This document shows, one piece after another, positions 1 to 11,503 of a stretch of 64,000 nucleotides of DNA (positions are counted from its first letter, which is position 1; every line of letters starts with the position of its first letter). Made by a program: the position numbers and the translations under genes. The stretch covers positions 744,001 to 808,000 of the forward strand of contig NZ_CP047225.1 in NCBI RefSeq assembly GCF_012220205.1, read 5' to 3'. The notes under the pieces are model-generated. The model ran no database searches. It saw nothing but the letters and a program-made list of their open reading frames with translations, and was not told the origin of the DNA. This DNA is from Mycoplasmopsis gallinacea. GTDB taxonomy: Bacteria; Bacillota_I; Bacilli_A; Mycoplasmatales; Metamycoplasmataceae.

Positions 1-1008
1 GATATTCTTGATAATAAACAAAACCTTAAAGATTTAATTGACAATATGCCTAATTTATCTGATAAGGAAAAACAGGTATTTAAAGATCAAATCGAAAGCA
101 CAAATGATCCTAAAAAACGTTATGATGTGTTAGATAAAGCACAGCAGTTAAATGATAAAAAACAAGAATTAATTAATTGAATTAATTCACAACCAAACTT
201 GTCTAGCTTAGATAAAGAGCAATTAATTAATCGTGTTAAAAATGCGGATGCTTCAAGTGAAAGCTGATATAGAGATCTTAAAATCGAAATCTTAGAAGCA
301 AACCAATTAGTTAAAAAATTATTAGATAATAACAAAGATAATGCTTTAAGCGATCAGGAAATTGATCAAATTATTGATCGAATTAAACAAATTGGAATTA
401 ATAATCCAGATTATGACAAAATAGCTAATGCTTATAAGCAATACAACTATTTATCTAATGCCCTTAGAGATTATAGAAATTCAAGTGTTGCTGCAAGTGA
501 TTATAGCGATGTTAAAGCTAGATTAGAAAAAGCAATTGCAACTCACGTTGACTTTGCTTTAAATTCTCAAGAATTAGCAGCAATTAAACAAACACTTAGC
601 CCTAAAAAAGAGCAATTAAACAAAGTTGCTCAATGTGAAATCGATTTAGTTAATCCTTTACTTGATAAAAATAAAACTAGATTCGAAAGCGTTCTTGATG
701 AACTTCATCAAACTCTTCCTAACCAATATCAGCAATTCTATGAAGGATTAATTAAAGATAATTACTTTGATTTAATTAACAAAAATGGTGATAAATTAAC
801 TGAAAAAGACATTGCAACCATCAAAAACATTGAAAAACGTGATGCTTCTAATGTTATTTACAGTGCCGCTTTAGAAGTTACTAAAAATAAATATTCATTT
901 GCAAAATCACCATGACTTTGAATCTTAATTGTTTTATCAACAACTATTGTTGGGCTTACAATCCTTCTTTGATTTATTACTAAAAAACGTAAGAAAGAAG
1001 AACGATAA
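1..1008 (+). CDS. GA-module surface protein, C-terminal part (5' end outside window)
   Basis: The window opens inside this gene. The 335 visible residues are almost entirely helical and show repeats of the type 'LS..eK..f...I..A....L..A..LN', as in the GA/FIVAR modules of large albumin- or matrix-binding surface proteins. A single hydrophobic segment near residues 305-325 is followed by a basic tail (TKKRKKEER), so the protein is anchored at its C-terminus with the modules outside the cell. TGA is read as Trp several times. Ligand and total length cannot be judged. The last 7 codons lie inside the 307-bp repeat made by the IS insertion, and the stop codon is intact. Confidence 0.75.
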
Positions 1009-1290
1009 TAAATAATTATTTCAAATCCTTTTAATTTATATTGCAGCAGATGCAATATTTACCCCTTAATTAAAACAAAACACCAAAGCAACTAGCTTTG
1101 GTGTTTTTTGATTCTAAGCTTCCAGTTAAAGCTATTCTTTAGGCTCGGCTTGAACTTATTTTTTATACGACTGCAAGCTAATTAGCAAAGCAATTTTTAA
1201 AAAAACCACGCAAGATGCGTGGAATAAACTAATAGTTTATTAATTCATTGATAAATCAATTACAATTTCTGCAAATTTAGCTAATTGCGC
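984..1290. repeat. Left 307-bp target duplication flanking IS copy A
   Basis: This segment is repeated at 3163-3469, immediately on the other side of the IS. It contains the last codons of the GA-module gene, its terminator, the minus-strand hairpin and the last codons of the convergent lipoprotein gene. I see no differences between the copies. IS1634-type elements are known for long, variable-length duplications of this kind. Confidence 0.9.
1077..1110 (+). terminator. Rho-independent terminator of the GA-module gene
   Basis: A 13-bp stem (AAAACACCAAAGC with GCTTTGGTGTTTT) around a 5-base loop is followed by a T run. A second copy lies at about 3256-3289 in the right-hand target duplication. 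Confidence 0.85.
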
Positions 1291-1422
1291 CCTAACTTTG
1301 ACACTTTGGTCTTTTTTAAGACTTTTTGAATTTCTTAATATATTACATATATTAAGAAATTTTTTATTTTTTTATTTCATATATAGTAAATATATGGTAT
1401 AATATGGTAAAAAGGACAAATT

Positions 1423-3081
1423 ATGGCATCAGTACAAATCATCAAAAAGAATAAAACACAATATGTAAGAATCGTAGAATCATATTGAGATAAAGAAACT
1501 AAAAAACCAAAAATTAGAGAAGTAAAATTTTTAGGTAAATTAGAAGATCTTACAAAAGATAATCCAAACTTCATTGAAGAATTAAAAGAATCTGTTAGTT
1601 CAAAGAAAAATCAAAAACAAAAAGATAGAAACGAACAAATTTTACAAATCATGAATTCTTTAAAATTGGACAAATTTAAAGGAACAGAAATTAAAGGATA
1701 TGGAAATTTAGTTTACGAAGAAATCATAAATTATCTAGAATTACCAAATTTCTTAAATGACTTACAAAAGAAAAATAGTAGGTCAAAATATGACCTAGCA
1801 TCAATTACAAAAATGCTAATTTTAACAAGAATTTTAGAACCATCTTCTAAAAGAAGTTCAGTTGAAAAAATTAAAAAATATTGATACAAATTTGATGATA
1901 GTTTGAAAGACATTTATAGATCACTTGAGTTTTTACAGGATAAAAAAGCGGATATTTTAAAACATTTAAATGAACAATTTGTAGACAAAATTAACAGAAA
2001 TTTAACATTCTGTTTCTATGACGTTACAACTGTTTATTTTGAAAGTTTTATACCTGATGAACTTAGAAAATTTGGTTTTTCAAAAGACAATAAAGTTAAC
2101 CAAACTCAAGTTGTTTTAGGTCTTTTAATCGACGATATGGGAATACCGATTTATTATGATTTATTCCCTGGAAACACATCTGATTTCTTGACTTTAAAAC
2201 CTGTTTTAGAGAATATAAAAAGAGACTTAGGTATAGATAAAATTACTATTGTTGCAGATAGAGGTTTAAACTCAAAAAGTAACTTATTAGCCATAAAACA
2301 AGCAGGATACGATTACATAATGGCTTACAAAATCAAAGGTAAAGAAAATAAAATTGAAGGAATTTATGATCTTGATACATATAAAATGATGTATGAAGAA
2401 TTCAGTGTGAAAAAACAAGATCACAAAGAGCTTTTTAAATCTAATAATACCTTTTATGAAATTGACAATAAACTGATTTTAACTTTCTCTGGAAAGAGAC
2501 AAAGAAAAGATAAAAAAGATCGTGAAAGACTTATTAAAAAAGCTGAAAAATTACTCAATTTATCAGCTATAAAATCAGAAATGAAAAGAGGTGGTAAGAA
2601 GTATTTAAAACTTTCAGCTAACGAAGTTGAGTTAGATCATCAAGCGATTTTGAAAGATGAAGCCGCAGATGGATTTTGTGGAATTTTAACATCTCATGAA
2701 GATATGGATGAAATGGAAATTATTGAACAATATTCAAAACTTTGAAAAATAGAAGAAAGTTTTAGAGTGATGAAAACAAACTTTGAAGTAAGACCAATTT
2801 ATCTTTCAACTGAAAAGACAATCAAAGGACATTTTTTAATTTGCTTCCTTGCACTCACGATTCAAAGATATTTAGAATTTGTTCTTGAATATTGTGGTTA
2901 TCCGCTTCCTACGAATAAAATAATTGAATCAATTAAAAATCAAAAATTATCAATTATCCCAGAAATAAATACTTATATTAAATCAGAAGAATCTGAAGAG
3001 TTCAAAACTATATTAAAAGTTCTTGGACTTAAACCAATTGAAACTATTGGTAAATGTGAAGACGTAAAATTTACTATATAG
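1423..3081 (+). CDS. tnp: IS1634-family transposase, copy A
   Basis: 552 residues from an ATG with upstream AAAAGGAC, read through TGA-Trp codons at about 1473, 1882 and 2743, so the reading frame is intact. The DDE residues fit the IS4 type: first Asp in FYDVTTVYFES (about residue 195), second in VADRGLNSKS (about 283), and Glu in LWKIEESFRVMKT, which corresponds to the IS4 'YREK' signature. The enzyme cuts and joins the IS ends. It differs from copy B only by Cys instead of Tyr at about residue 419. Both copies look functional. Confidence 0.93.
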
Positions 3082-3094
3082 GAATTGTGATATA

Positions 3095-3137
3095 AAAACG
3101 ACGAATAGCTCTATATTGTAGGGTTATTCGTCGTTTT
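3095..3137 (+). terminator. Terminator at the right end of IS copy A
   Basis: A perfect 13-bp stem (AAAACGACGAATA with TATTCGTCGTTTT) around a 17-base loop lies just inside the right inverted repeat and probably ends transposase transcription. The same hairpin is in copy B. Confidence 0.85.
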
Positions 3138-3162
3138 AAGTTTTAAAAGTGTCAAACTTAGG

Positions 3163-3469
3163 AAAACGTAAGAAAGAAGAACGATAATAAATAATTATTT
3201 CAAATCCTTTTAATTTATATTGCAGCAGATGCAATATTTACCCCTTAATTAAAACAAAACACCAAAGCAACTAGCTTTGGTGTTTTTTGATTCTAAGCTT
3301 CCAGTTAAAGCTATTCTTTAGGCTCGGCTTGAACTTATTTTTTATACGACTGCAAGCTAATTAGCAAAGCAATTTTTAAAAAAACCACGCAAGATGCGTG
3401 GAATAAACTAATAGTTTATTAATTCATTGATAAATCAATTACAATTTCTGCAAATTTAGCTAATTGCGC
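3163..3469. repeat. Right 307-bp target duplication flanking IS copy A
   Basis: Second copy of 984-1290. It supplies the 3' end and terminator of the minus-strand lipoprotein gene, while the left copy supplies the end and terminator of the GA-module gene, so neither gene was broken by the insertion itself. Confidence 0.9.
3378..3401 (-). terminator. Terminator of the minus-strand lipoprotein gene
   Basis: On the minus strand the hairpin CCACGCA-TCT-TGCGTGG is followed by a run of seven T. A duplicate lies at about 1199-1222 in the left repeat. Confidence 0.8.
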
Positions 3470-5502
3470 CTTATGATATTCTTCTTTTTGCTTTTGAACT
3501 TCGATGTATTTAGCATTTAATTCATTGTACTGAGCTAAATCAGCATTGTATTTTTCCATAAGCTTGTCATATTCAGCTTTTTTCTGATTATATGCTTCAA
3601 GTTCTTTGTTATATTTTTCAAGCTCAGCTTGGTATTTAGCCTGTTTTCTTCTTCAGAAATATTTTCATTATCATAAGCATGCTCATTTGGTTGCGCTGGA
3701 GCTTCTGGTGCTTCAGGAGCAACTCCAGGGTGAGGTAAAATTTGATCAGGATTTTGTGGATCTCTTGCAGGTTGCACGTCTTCAAAAGTCTTCTCTTCTA
3801 AAATTTTACTTCCAATTAACTTATCATATTGCTCTTCTGATAATTCAAAGTAAAGTGTTGAATTTGTAATTGGTAAATTATCATCTTGGTTAGTAGATGA
3901 AAAATCAAATAATCTAGCTTTTGATGATTCATAGAAAGTAGCACCAATTGTGTCGATAATTCTTCCGTTTCCATGGTCAAAGAATTTAAATTCAAGATTT
4001 AAATTATTATCTTGGACATTTAAAGAAACAACTTTTAAATCTAAATATGAAACAAAGGCAAATGGTGTTTGTGGCAAAATAAATCTTCCATTATTATCTT
4101 TAATTGAATCGGCATTTAATTTTTTGAAAAACTCAATAAATGATGGGTTAAAAGTGCTGTTTTTGCTAAAGAATTTAAGGTAATCTAAATCCATTTTTAC
4201 TAAGTATTTTTCTTTAACTTTACCAGCAATTTGGGATGATAATAATTTTTTACCTACAATACTTTCAGGGTCTAAATTATGTTTATCAAACTCATTTTGG
4301 TCATTCTTTTTATAAATTAAAATTGGAGTTTCTTTAGTTGCGTTATTTGATAATTTTAATGTCACGCTCATTGCTTGGAAAGGGACTAAATCATCAAGAG
4401 TATCAACATTTTCCAAATCAAGTTTATCGACATTATCTGCTAAAACTTGATTTAATTTTTCATTTGTTCCATTAATTCACTCTTGTCTTTTTTCATCAGT
4501 ATCAAGTGAACGATTTTGCTTTGCAAAAACACTAATCAAGCTTTCAACATCTTCTTTTGTAACAAAAGGAATTCTTTTGATAACAACCGCATTATCTTCA
4601 TTTTCTGAACCAGCTTCAGCCATTTTTTCATATGTTGAATGAAGTGATGTTAAGCTAAATGGACGATTTTCATACTGCTCACCATTTTTGTAAATGATGT
4701 TAGCAAAATTATCTTGGAATTGTTTTACAATTTCTTGATATTTTGTCGCTGTATTTCGTATTAATTCGGTCATTTTTTGATTTTGTTCAGCATCATCTTT
4801 AATTGCGACTGCAGTTTTAAATCCAGCTGCAAATTCATTAAGTGAAGCTGCTGTTTTATTGAGTAAATCTTTGGGAGCAATGGTAAATTCACCAGTTTCA
4901 TTTTGAGCAAATTTATCTAAAAATAAGTCCATTTCTTCTTTAAAGTAATTAAAGTTATTATTTACTTGAAGTCAAAGTTTTCTAAGGTCATATTTTTTAA
5001 CTAAAGCGTCAATTTTCTTAGCTGTATCTTTGTTTAAATAATTATATGCAAAATTTAAAATTGCTGTTGGGTAAGAACCATTAGAAAATGTATAGTTGTT
5101 GATTTTACCTAAAATAATGCTTAATTGGTACTTGTTGTTATTTTTAGCAAGGTCTTCTTTAAGTAAAGTAAGCCCATTTTCATAAAATTCAGCCATTTTT
5201 TCTTTATTTAACAATTCAGTTTGAATTCTAGCTAATTCTATTTCAAATTCTTCTTGTTTATCTTTAAAGCGTTCTTTAATATTTTCATTATTTTTAATAT
5301 TTGAAATTACTTCATCAACGCTAGAAATTAACAAATCATTGATTTGTTTAAAAGAAGTTTCGTATAAAGAAGCTACTGAAGCATCTTTGGTGATTTCTTG
5401 GTATAAATCGACTTCATTTTTACTTTTATCATTACATGAGATAAAAGAAAGTGGAGAAATTAGGGCTAATGAACCCAAAAATAATGTTTTTAATTTTTTC
5501 AT
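3419..5502 (-). pseudogene. Lipoprotein with C-terminal coiled coil, frameshifted near 3645
   Basis: The gene starts at 5502 with MKKLKTLFLGSLALISPLSFISC, a lipoprotein signal with lipobox ISC, so the product is tethered outside the membrane. The frame stays open through TGA-Trp codons to 3535 (655 residues). Near 3640-3650 the frame slips. One extra A in the GAAGAAGAAAA run would instead give a lysine/glutamate-rich coiled coil (KYQAELEKYNKELEAYN...) running to a TAA at 3419, just before a proper terminator. The original protein was therefore about 690 residues. A proline/alanine-rich stretch (APEAPEAPAQP) precedes the break. Function is unknown. The slip may be an assembly error or a real C-terminal change. 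Confidence 0.75.
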
Positions 5503-5625
5503 AATTTGAAATTATAATGTTTTTAACAATTTATTTAGGTAAATAATTTATAATTATAAAGACTAGTATATTTTATAAATATATGATACTTCTATTACTA
5601 AATTTACTTATTTTATGAGGTGAAA

Positions 5626-8118
5626 ATGAATAAAACTTACGAACACATAAAGGTAGAAAAAGGGATCGATTCTAAATGGCAAAAGAAAAGGTATTTTTCT
5701 ACTCATGATGAAATGAAAAAGCCATTTTCGATTTTATTACCTCCGCCTAATGTTACTGGAAAATTACACCTTGGACATGCTCTTGATGTTTATATTCCAG
5801 ATACCATTATTCGTTATAAAAAATTAAAAAACTTCGACGTTTTATGACTTCCTGGAATGGATCATGCTGGAATTGCAACTCAAAGTAAAGTGGAAGATGT
5901 ACTTTATCAAAGCACAGGGCAAACTAGACATGATTTAGGTAGAGAAGGATTTGTTGATAAAGTCTGAGAATGAAAAAAAGAATATGCGACTTTATTCAGA
6001 AAACAGTGATCAAAAGTTGGGCTTGCACTTGATTATGATCGTGAGCGTTTTACTTTAGATAAAAAAGCTAATAAAGCGGTACTTAAAGTCTTTGTTGATT
6101 TATACAAAAAAGGTTACATTTACAAAGGAAACCGCGCAATTAATTGAGATATTAAATTACAGACAGCTTTATCAAATATTGAAGTAGTTAACGAGCCAAG
6201 AGTTCAAAAAATGTACTACATTAAGTATCCTCTACTTAATTCAAACGAGCATCTAACAATTGCAACAGTTAGAACTGAAACTCTTTTGAGTGACGTAGCT
6301 GTAGTTTATAACCCTAAAGATGCGCGTTATAAGCATTTAAAAAATGCACAAGCAGTACATCCAATTACTAACAAAATCATTCCATTAATTGCTGATGAAT
6401 ATGTAGATCCAAACTTTGGAAGCGGGCTTATGAAATTAAGTGCTCATGCTGAAGTTGATATTGACATTATCCAAAAGCACGGCCTTGAAATTAATGAAAC
6501 AATTGATAAAAATGGAATTATTGTTTCTGATATTGAGCGTTTCAATGGTTTAGAAAGATTCGTAGCTCGTGAAGAAATTGCTAAGTTTTTAGATGAAAAA
6601 AACTTACTTGAAAAAGTTGAAGAAACAACTTCAAATGTGGCTATTTCAGATCGTTCAAAAACAGTTGTCGAAACTCTTGTGATGCCTCAGTGATTCGTTA
6701 AAATGGATCATTTTAGAGATTTAATCTTGGATAATTTAAAAAGCAAAGAAGCAGTTAAATTTTTCCCTAAACGTTTTAGGGAAACGCTTAAAAAATGAAT
6801 GGATAATGTTCATGATTGAGCTATCTCACGTCAGCTTTGATGAGGACACAGAATTCCAGTGTGATATGATCAAGATGGAAATATGAAAGTTCAAGTTAAA
6901 TCACCAGGGAAAAATTGAACCCAAGATAGTGATGTTTTAGATACATGATTTTCATCGGGGCTTGCACCGTTTGTATTTATGAACTGACCAGAAAAAGATA
7001 ACACCCTTTTAAATCGTTATTATCCAACTTCACTTTTAGTTACTGGTTATGATATTATCTTTTTCTGAGTAGCTAGAATGTACTTCTTTGGACTTGAGTT
7101 TATGAAACAAATTCCGTTTAAAAGAGTGCTTATGCATGGGCTTATTCGTGATATGCAAGGACGAAAAATGTCTAAATCACTCAATAACGGAATTGACCCA
7201 ATTGAGATGATTGATAAATATGGTTCAGATGCCCTTAGATGATCTTTAATCACTAATTCAACACCTGGAATGGATATTCGTTTTAGCGAAGATAAAGTTG
7301 AAAGTGCTTGAAAAATTAGCAATAAGTTCTGAAACATAGCTAGATTCATTGACGAAATGCCTGAAGATGAAAATAAAAACTTAACTGATGCTGATTTATG
7401 AATTATGAATAAATTAGCGCATTTAAGCAAAAAAATCAACCGTAATATTGATAAATATGACTTTGCTGTTATTGGTTCAGATATTTACCGTTATATTTTC
7501 AATGAATTAAGCGGGTGATACATTGAACTTCTTAAATCTAACCCATCAAAACGTGGAGCAATGCGAATTTTAGAAAAAACTTTAATCGTCCTTCATCCAT
7601 TTATGCCTTTTATTACTGATCGGATTTATTCAGAAGTATTTGACAAAGAACTTCTTGAGCAAAAATGACCAATTATTCGTGAGAATAAAAACGTTAAATA
7701 TATTGATCAAATTATCGATGTTGTAACTGAAATCCGTAAATATCGTGAAGAAAATAACCTTTCTAAAAAAGAAATTATTTACTATGACATTGATAATGTA
7801 GTTGATCCGAAAATGATTATTGCAATTGATAAGATGGCTTTTGCTAAAAGAGAAGCTAATAAAGATTATTTAATTGCCTTAGATCAAATTAACTTATATC
7901 TTAAACAAGATGAATCAATTAAAGAGAAAAATAAGCAAGCTTTAATTGACAAAATCGCTTTTGTGAAAAATGAAATTACTAGAGCAAGTAACATTTTATC
8001 TAATCCTAATTTCGTTGCTAAAGCACCAAAAGAAAAAGTTGATGCAGAAAAAGAAAAATTAGCTAAATATGAAAAAGAATTAGCTAAATATGAGGAGGAA
8101 TTAAAATGCAAATATTAA
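5626..8118 (+). CDS. valS: Valyl-tRNA synthetase
   Basis: 830 residues; charges tRNA-Val in the cytosol. The class I signatures are present: [15 protein letters not shown] near residue 40 (HIGH variant HLGH) and [10 protein letters not shown] near residue 510. An editing domain lies between them and a short lysine/glutamate-rich coiled coil ends the protein. The ATG at 5626 is preferred over the in-frame GTG at 5620 because GAGGTG sits just upstream of it as ribosome binding site. More than fifteen TGA codons are read as Trp. The end overlaps folD by 13 bases, which suggests translational coupling. Confidence 0.95.
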
Positions 8119-8935
8119 GTGGAAAAGAACTTGCAAAAAGAGAGCTTGAAGCTCTTAAAAAACAAATTAAGGAGATTAATTTACCAAGACCTCTTCGTCT
8201 AGCAATTATTCAAGTCGGTGATAACCCTGCTTCAAATAAGTACATTAGTGCTAAATTAAAAAAATGTGAAGAAGTAGGAATTGAAGGAAATTATTCAAAT
8301 ACCCTGAAAAAATTACTCAAAACCAATTGCTTAAAAAACTTGATTCAATCAATGAATGAGGAGATGGAATTATTGTGCAATTGCCACTTCCAGATCACAT
8401 TCCTGAAAAAGTTATTTTAGATGCTGTTCCATATGATAAAGATATCGATGGACTTAGCGCTAGAAATGAATTTTTACTTTACAATGAGCCAAATTCAAAA
8501 CACTACATTCCAGCTACAGCTAGAGCTGTAATGGAACTTATTGAACATTACAAAATCCCTGTTTTAGATAACCGGATCAGTGTGGTTGGACGTTCAAAAG
8601 TAGTTGGAAAACCAGTAGCTCACATTTTAAAAAGAAACAATACTCACGTATCAACTTTTAATGAAGAAACTGGAATTAAAGGAATTGAATCTAGTGATTT
8701 AGTTATTGTTGCTATTGGTGAAGCTAAATTTGTCAAAGCTCATAACCTTAAAGAAGGTGCTATTGTTATTGATGTTGGGACTAATTTAGATGATAAGCTT
8801 ACAGCTGATCTTTGTGGTGATGTTGACTTTGAAGATGTTAAAGATAAAGTTGGCGCCATTACCCCAGTTCCTGGTGGTGTTGGACCTATGACAGTTGTAT
8901 GCTTACTTAAGAATTTAGTTGAAAGATATAGTTAA
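8106..8935 (+). CDS. folD: Methylenetetrahydrofolate dehydrogenase/cyclohydrolase, frameshifted at about 8295
   Basis: The bifunctional enzyme interconverts methylene-, methenyl- and formyl-tetrahydrofolate. The N-terminal part carries KYISAKLKKCEEVGI with the catalytic lysine; the C-terminal part has VQLPLP, VVGRSKVVGKP and TPVPGGVGPMTV, the NADP-binding and closing motifs. The frame breaks after GNY: one missing T in TTATTC (8293-8296) restores KYPEKITQNQLLKKLDSINEWGDG and joins both halves into about 277 residues, the family length. Start ATG 8106 has GAGGAGGA inside the valS end. As written, only a 104-residue N-terminal fragment would be made. I think an assembly indel is likelier than real loss. 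Confidence 0.88.
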
Positions 8936-8942
8936 ATTTTGC

Positions 8943-8975
8943 AAACAAACCTTTTTATTAAGGTTTGTTTTTTAT
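8943..8975 (+). terminator. Terminator after folD
   Basis: Stem AAACAAACCT / AGGTTTGTTT with a T run closes the valS-folD operon. Confidence 0.85.
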
Positions 8976-9003
8976 AAAAAAAGATGTAGCCTAAGCTACA
9001 TCT
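8975..9003 (-). terminator. Terminator of rpsT
   Basis: On the minus strand AGATGTAGC-TTAG-GCTACATCT is followed by T7, directly back to back with the folD terminator. Confidence 0.85.
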
Positions 9004-9018
9004 AAGTTTCACACTAAA

Positions 9019-9282
9019 TTAGTTTTTGTGTGAAGCAACAAATTGATCTAAACGTGAGTGTTTTCTAGCACCTTTGTTAGCGTGGAAAACACCTTTAGAA
9101 ACAGCTTTACCAATTACTGAGTGTGCGTTTGCAACTAATTGGCTTGCGTTTTCAGCATTAGCTAAAACAGCTTCACGAGCTTTTCTGATAGCAGTTTTAA
9201 CACGTGATTTCATAGCAGCGTTTTTTACACGAGCAGCTTCCATTTTAGCAATACTTTTAACTTTAGATTTAATGTTAGCCAT
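9019..9282 (-). CDS. rpsT: 30S ribosomal protein S20
   Basis: 87 residues, highly basic and alanine-rich, beginning MANIKSKVKSIAKMEAARVKNAAMKSRVKTAIRKA and containing KGVFHANKGARKHSRL, the S20 signature. It binds 16S rRNA near its 5' domain. GGGAGG lies 7 bases before the ATG. It is a single-gene unit with its own terminator, convergent with folD. Confidence 0.95.
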   Translation of the reverse strand: MANIKSKVKSIAKMEAARVKNAAMKSRVKTAIRKAREAVLANAENASQLVANAHSVIGKAVSKGVFHANKGARKHSRLDQFVASHKN

Positions 9283-9358
9283 GATCTAACCTCCCTTTTT
9301 CTAATTAAATTAATTTGAAAAATCTAATTAATTATATCTTAATTTATTTATTTTGTTA

Positions 9359-11308
9359 TTAACTTTTTGTTTTATTAAAGTAGTATGTATCAAGTTGTGA
9401 ACGAAGCTTATCATCAACTGAACCAATGCCTTTGTGCTCAAAGTTTTCTTCTCTTTGTTTATCAGTTAGAGCAATTTCATAAATTTTAATTGCTCTTAAA
9501 TCATATTCATTTTCATCAGTGATAAAGTAGTTTCTTCTAATAAATTCATAATCAACAGTAGTTGAAGGGGTATAGTTAATAAAGTCAAAATTAGTAAGAT
9601 TAGGATATTTTGTTTCAACAATTTCTTCAAAGTAAGCTTCATTTCCTAAATTTACATGTGAAAGAATATTAGCAACTCTTGCAACAAATTCTTCATCAGT
9701 TTCGATAGCATTTTCTTCTTCAAGAGGGAAAAGTTCTTTAAATTGTGCAATTAAAGCAGGATCATTTTCAAATTTTTGAGTCACAAATTCATTGAATTTT
9801 TGTAAATCTTCATTCGAAATTTCTTCTTTAATTGTTTCTTTGTAAATGGCTTTAAGTTCATCAAGCATTGAAGTTAAAAGCTCAGGTTTTTCACCGAAAA
9901 CAAACTCAAGGTATTCTTGATAATAATCAAGCAATGTCTCTTTCATAGCTTCAGTTTTATCTGTAATTCTTTTAGCAACCATTACGTTATTAATTTTGTT
10001 TAAGTTTGCAAAAATTGTGCTTCTAATTGAATCATAAATAATGTCTTCAGTTTGTTCATTGACATCTTTAGCAACGACAAATGTGTCCAATAATATGATG
10101 TTTTTGTTAAATTTGAAAGCTTGAATAGTACCATCTGGAACAATATTTCCGTTTTCATCTCTAAGTTCATTATCTTCTGAATAATAAGCATCAAGAGCAT
10201 CACCATTAAACATTAAAGCAACATCAACATCTTTTCTTGATGGATCAATTAAATTACGTAAAATGTTTTGTCCATCACCATCAAAAGCAATGTGTTTTCC
10301 ATCTGCGATTCTAAATGAAGTTGAATCTTGCACAAGTGAAATAAAGTTATCAATCGATCATTTGTAATTAGCAATTGTGGTATTACCTGTAAAAAGGTTT
10401 TCAAGTTCAAAAGGTGCATCAGGTGTTGAATCAAGCGCAACTTTATTATAAGCACTACCATAAAGCATATTATTTCTAACTGCATCAGTAATTACGAAAT
10501 TTGAGTATCCATTATGTGAAAGGTAGTTAAAGATGTTAAAAATTGAAGCATAGTTAAATGGTTTAAGATCTCTTTGATCTACACCATTTAATATAGTAGT
10601 AAATTCATCTTGTTTACCTTCTTTTTCAAATTTTTTACCTAACTTGGTTCAGTAGTTTTCATTGAGTTTTTTAGCATTTTCACGAAGCATTTCTTCAGTG
10701 ATTGGATCTTTAGATGCTTTTGATTTTAAAGGATTATAACCAATCATTGAATCTTGAACATAATAAGGAAGTACATATTCTCATAAGTGCTTAATTGAAT
10801 CAGGATTTTTCTCTTTGAACTGGTTTCATTGCTCTTCAGTAAGATCTTTAGCATCATTTATATCTTTATCATATGAAGCTAAATGATTTCAAACTGGCTC
10901 GGTGTAAATGTTTTTAAGCATCGCTTCAAGCTCAGTTTTATTTGGCTTATGATCAAGCTGGAAAAATTTTTGAAAGTTTATTGGACGAATCAAGTCTTTT
11001 TTAATTAAACCAACTGCTTGGAATTCACTTCCAATACCAGCACTAACTTTACGGTTAGTAAGAGCGGTTGTAAATTCGATAATTTCGTCAAATACTTTGT
11101 AAGTAAAATTATTATTGATCTTATCTATATTACCTTGATACATATAAGATTTATAGTTATAAAAAGCAGGTTTAAAAGGTTTTGAGTATTTATATACTCC
11201 AAGTGATACCATAGCACCTGCTATTATCGGGACGGAGGAAACTAACGCCACTTTCTTTCATTTATTTTTAAAAAAACGCTGTTGAGGTTTTTCTTCTTTA
11301 GTTTCCAT
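9359..11308 (-). CDS. PotD-like solute-binding protein with N-terminal membrane anchor
   Basis: 649 residues from ATG 11308 (AGGAGAAAT upstream), open through many TGA-Trp codons. Residues 1-17 are cytosolic and basic, followed by one hydrophobic segment (VALVSSVPIIAGAMVSLGVY) with no lipobox cysteine, so it is a signal-anchored extracellular protein. The part with DVALMFNGDALDAYYSED, followed by DGTIQAFKFNKNIILLDTFVVAK, resembles the substrate-binding fold of spermidine/putrescine binding proteins. In other mycoplasmas the PotD domain is usually encoded next to potABC; no transporter genes are adjacent here. Substrate is inferred only, and a different periplasmic-binding family remains possible. 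Confidence 0.6.
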
Positions 11309-11421
11309 TATTTCTCCTTAATATTAAATTAATTTTTTGATATGAATTATTTTAATAATTTTTGAAAAAATATAGCAAAAAAAATAATTTTTTTAGTTCC
11401 TATTTTTTGGATTAAAAGTTC

Positions 11422-11479
11422 AAAAATTAATTCTAAAAAACTGCTATACAAAAATTTAGATTTTTTAGAATTAATTTTT
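11422..11479. repeat. Perfect 19-bp inverted repeat in divergent intergenic region
   Basis: AAAAATTAATTCTAAAAAA at 11422-11440 is exactly complementary to 11461-11479, with a 20-base spacer. It lies between the divergent PotD-like gene and the lipoprotein at 11504. It could be a regulator site or an RNA hairpin. Confidence 0.7.
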
Positions 11480-11503
11480 ATTATTTTATAATTATTTATA
11501 GAT

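Larger units (their letters stand above)
1291..3162 (+). mobile_element. IS1634-like insertion sequence (IS4 superfamily), copy A, 1872 bp
   Basis: The element runs from CCTAACTTTGACACTTT to AAAGTGTCAAACTTAGG, imperfect terminal inverted repeats of about 17 bp with one mismatch. It holds one transposase gene, an internal -10 box (TATAAT near 1397) and a strong terminal hairpin. Length and organisation match IS1634. A second copy at 45352-47223 has the same length, and its translation differs by one residue (base 2678 against 46739), so transposition was recent. Confidence 0.93.

Noticed and set aside
8106-8935. Programmed ribosomal frameshifting in folD
   Set aside because: No slippery heptamer with a downstream structure at the break, and many unrelated genes in the window have similar one-base breaks.
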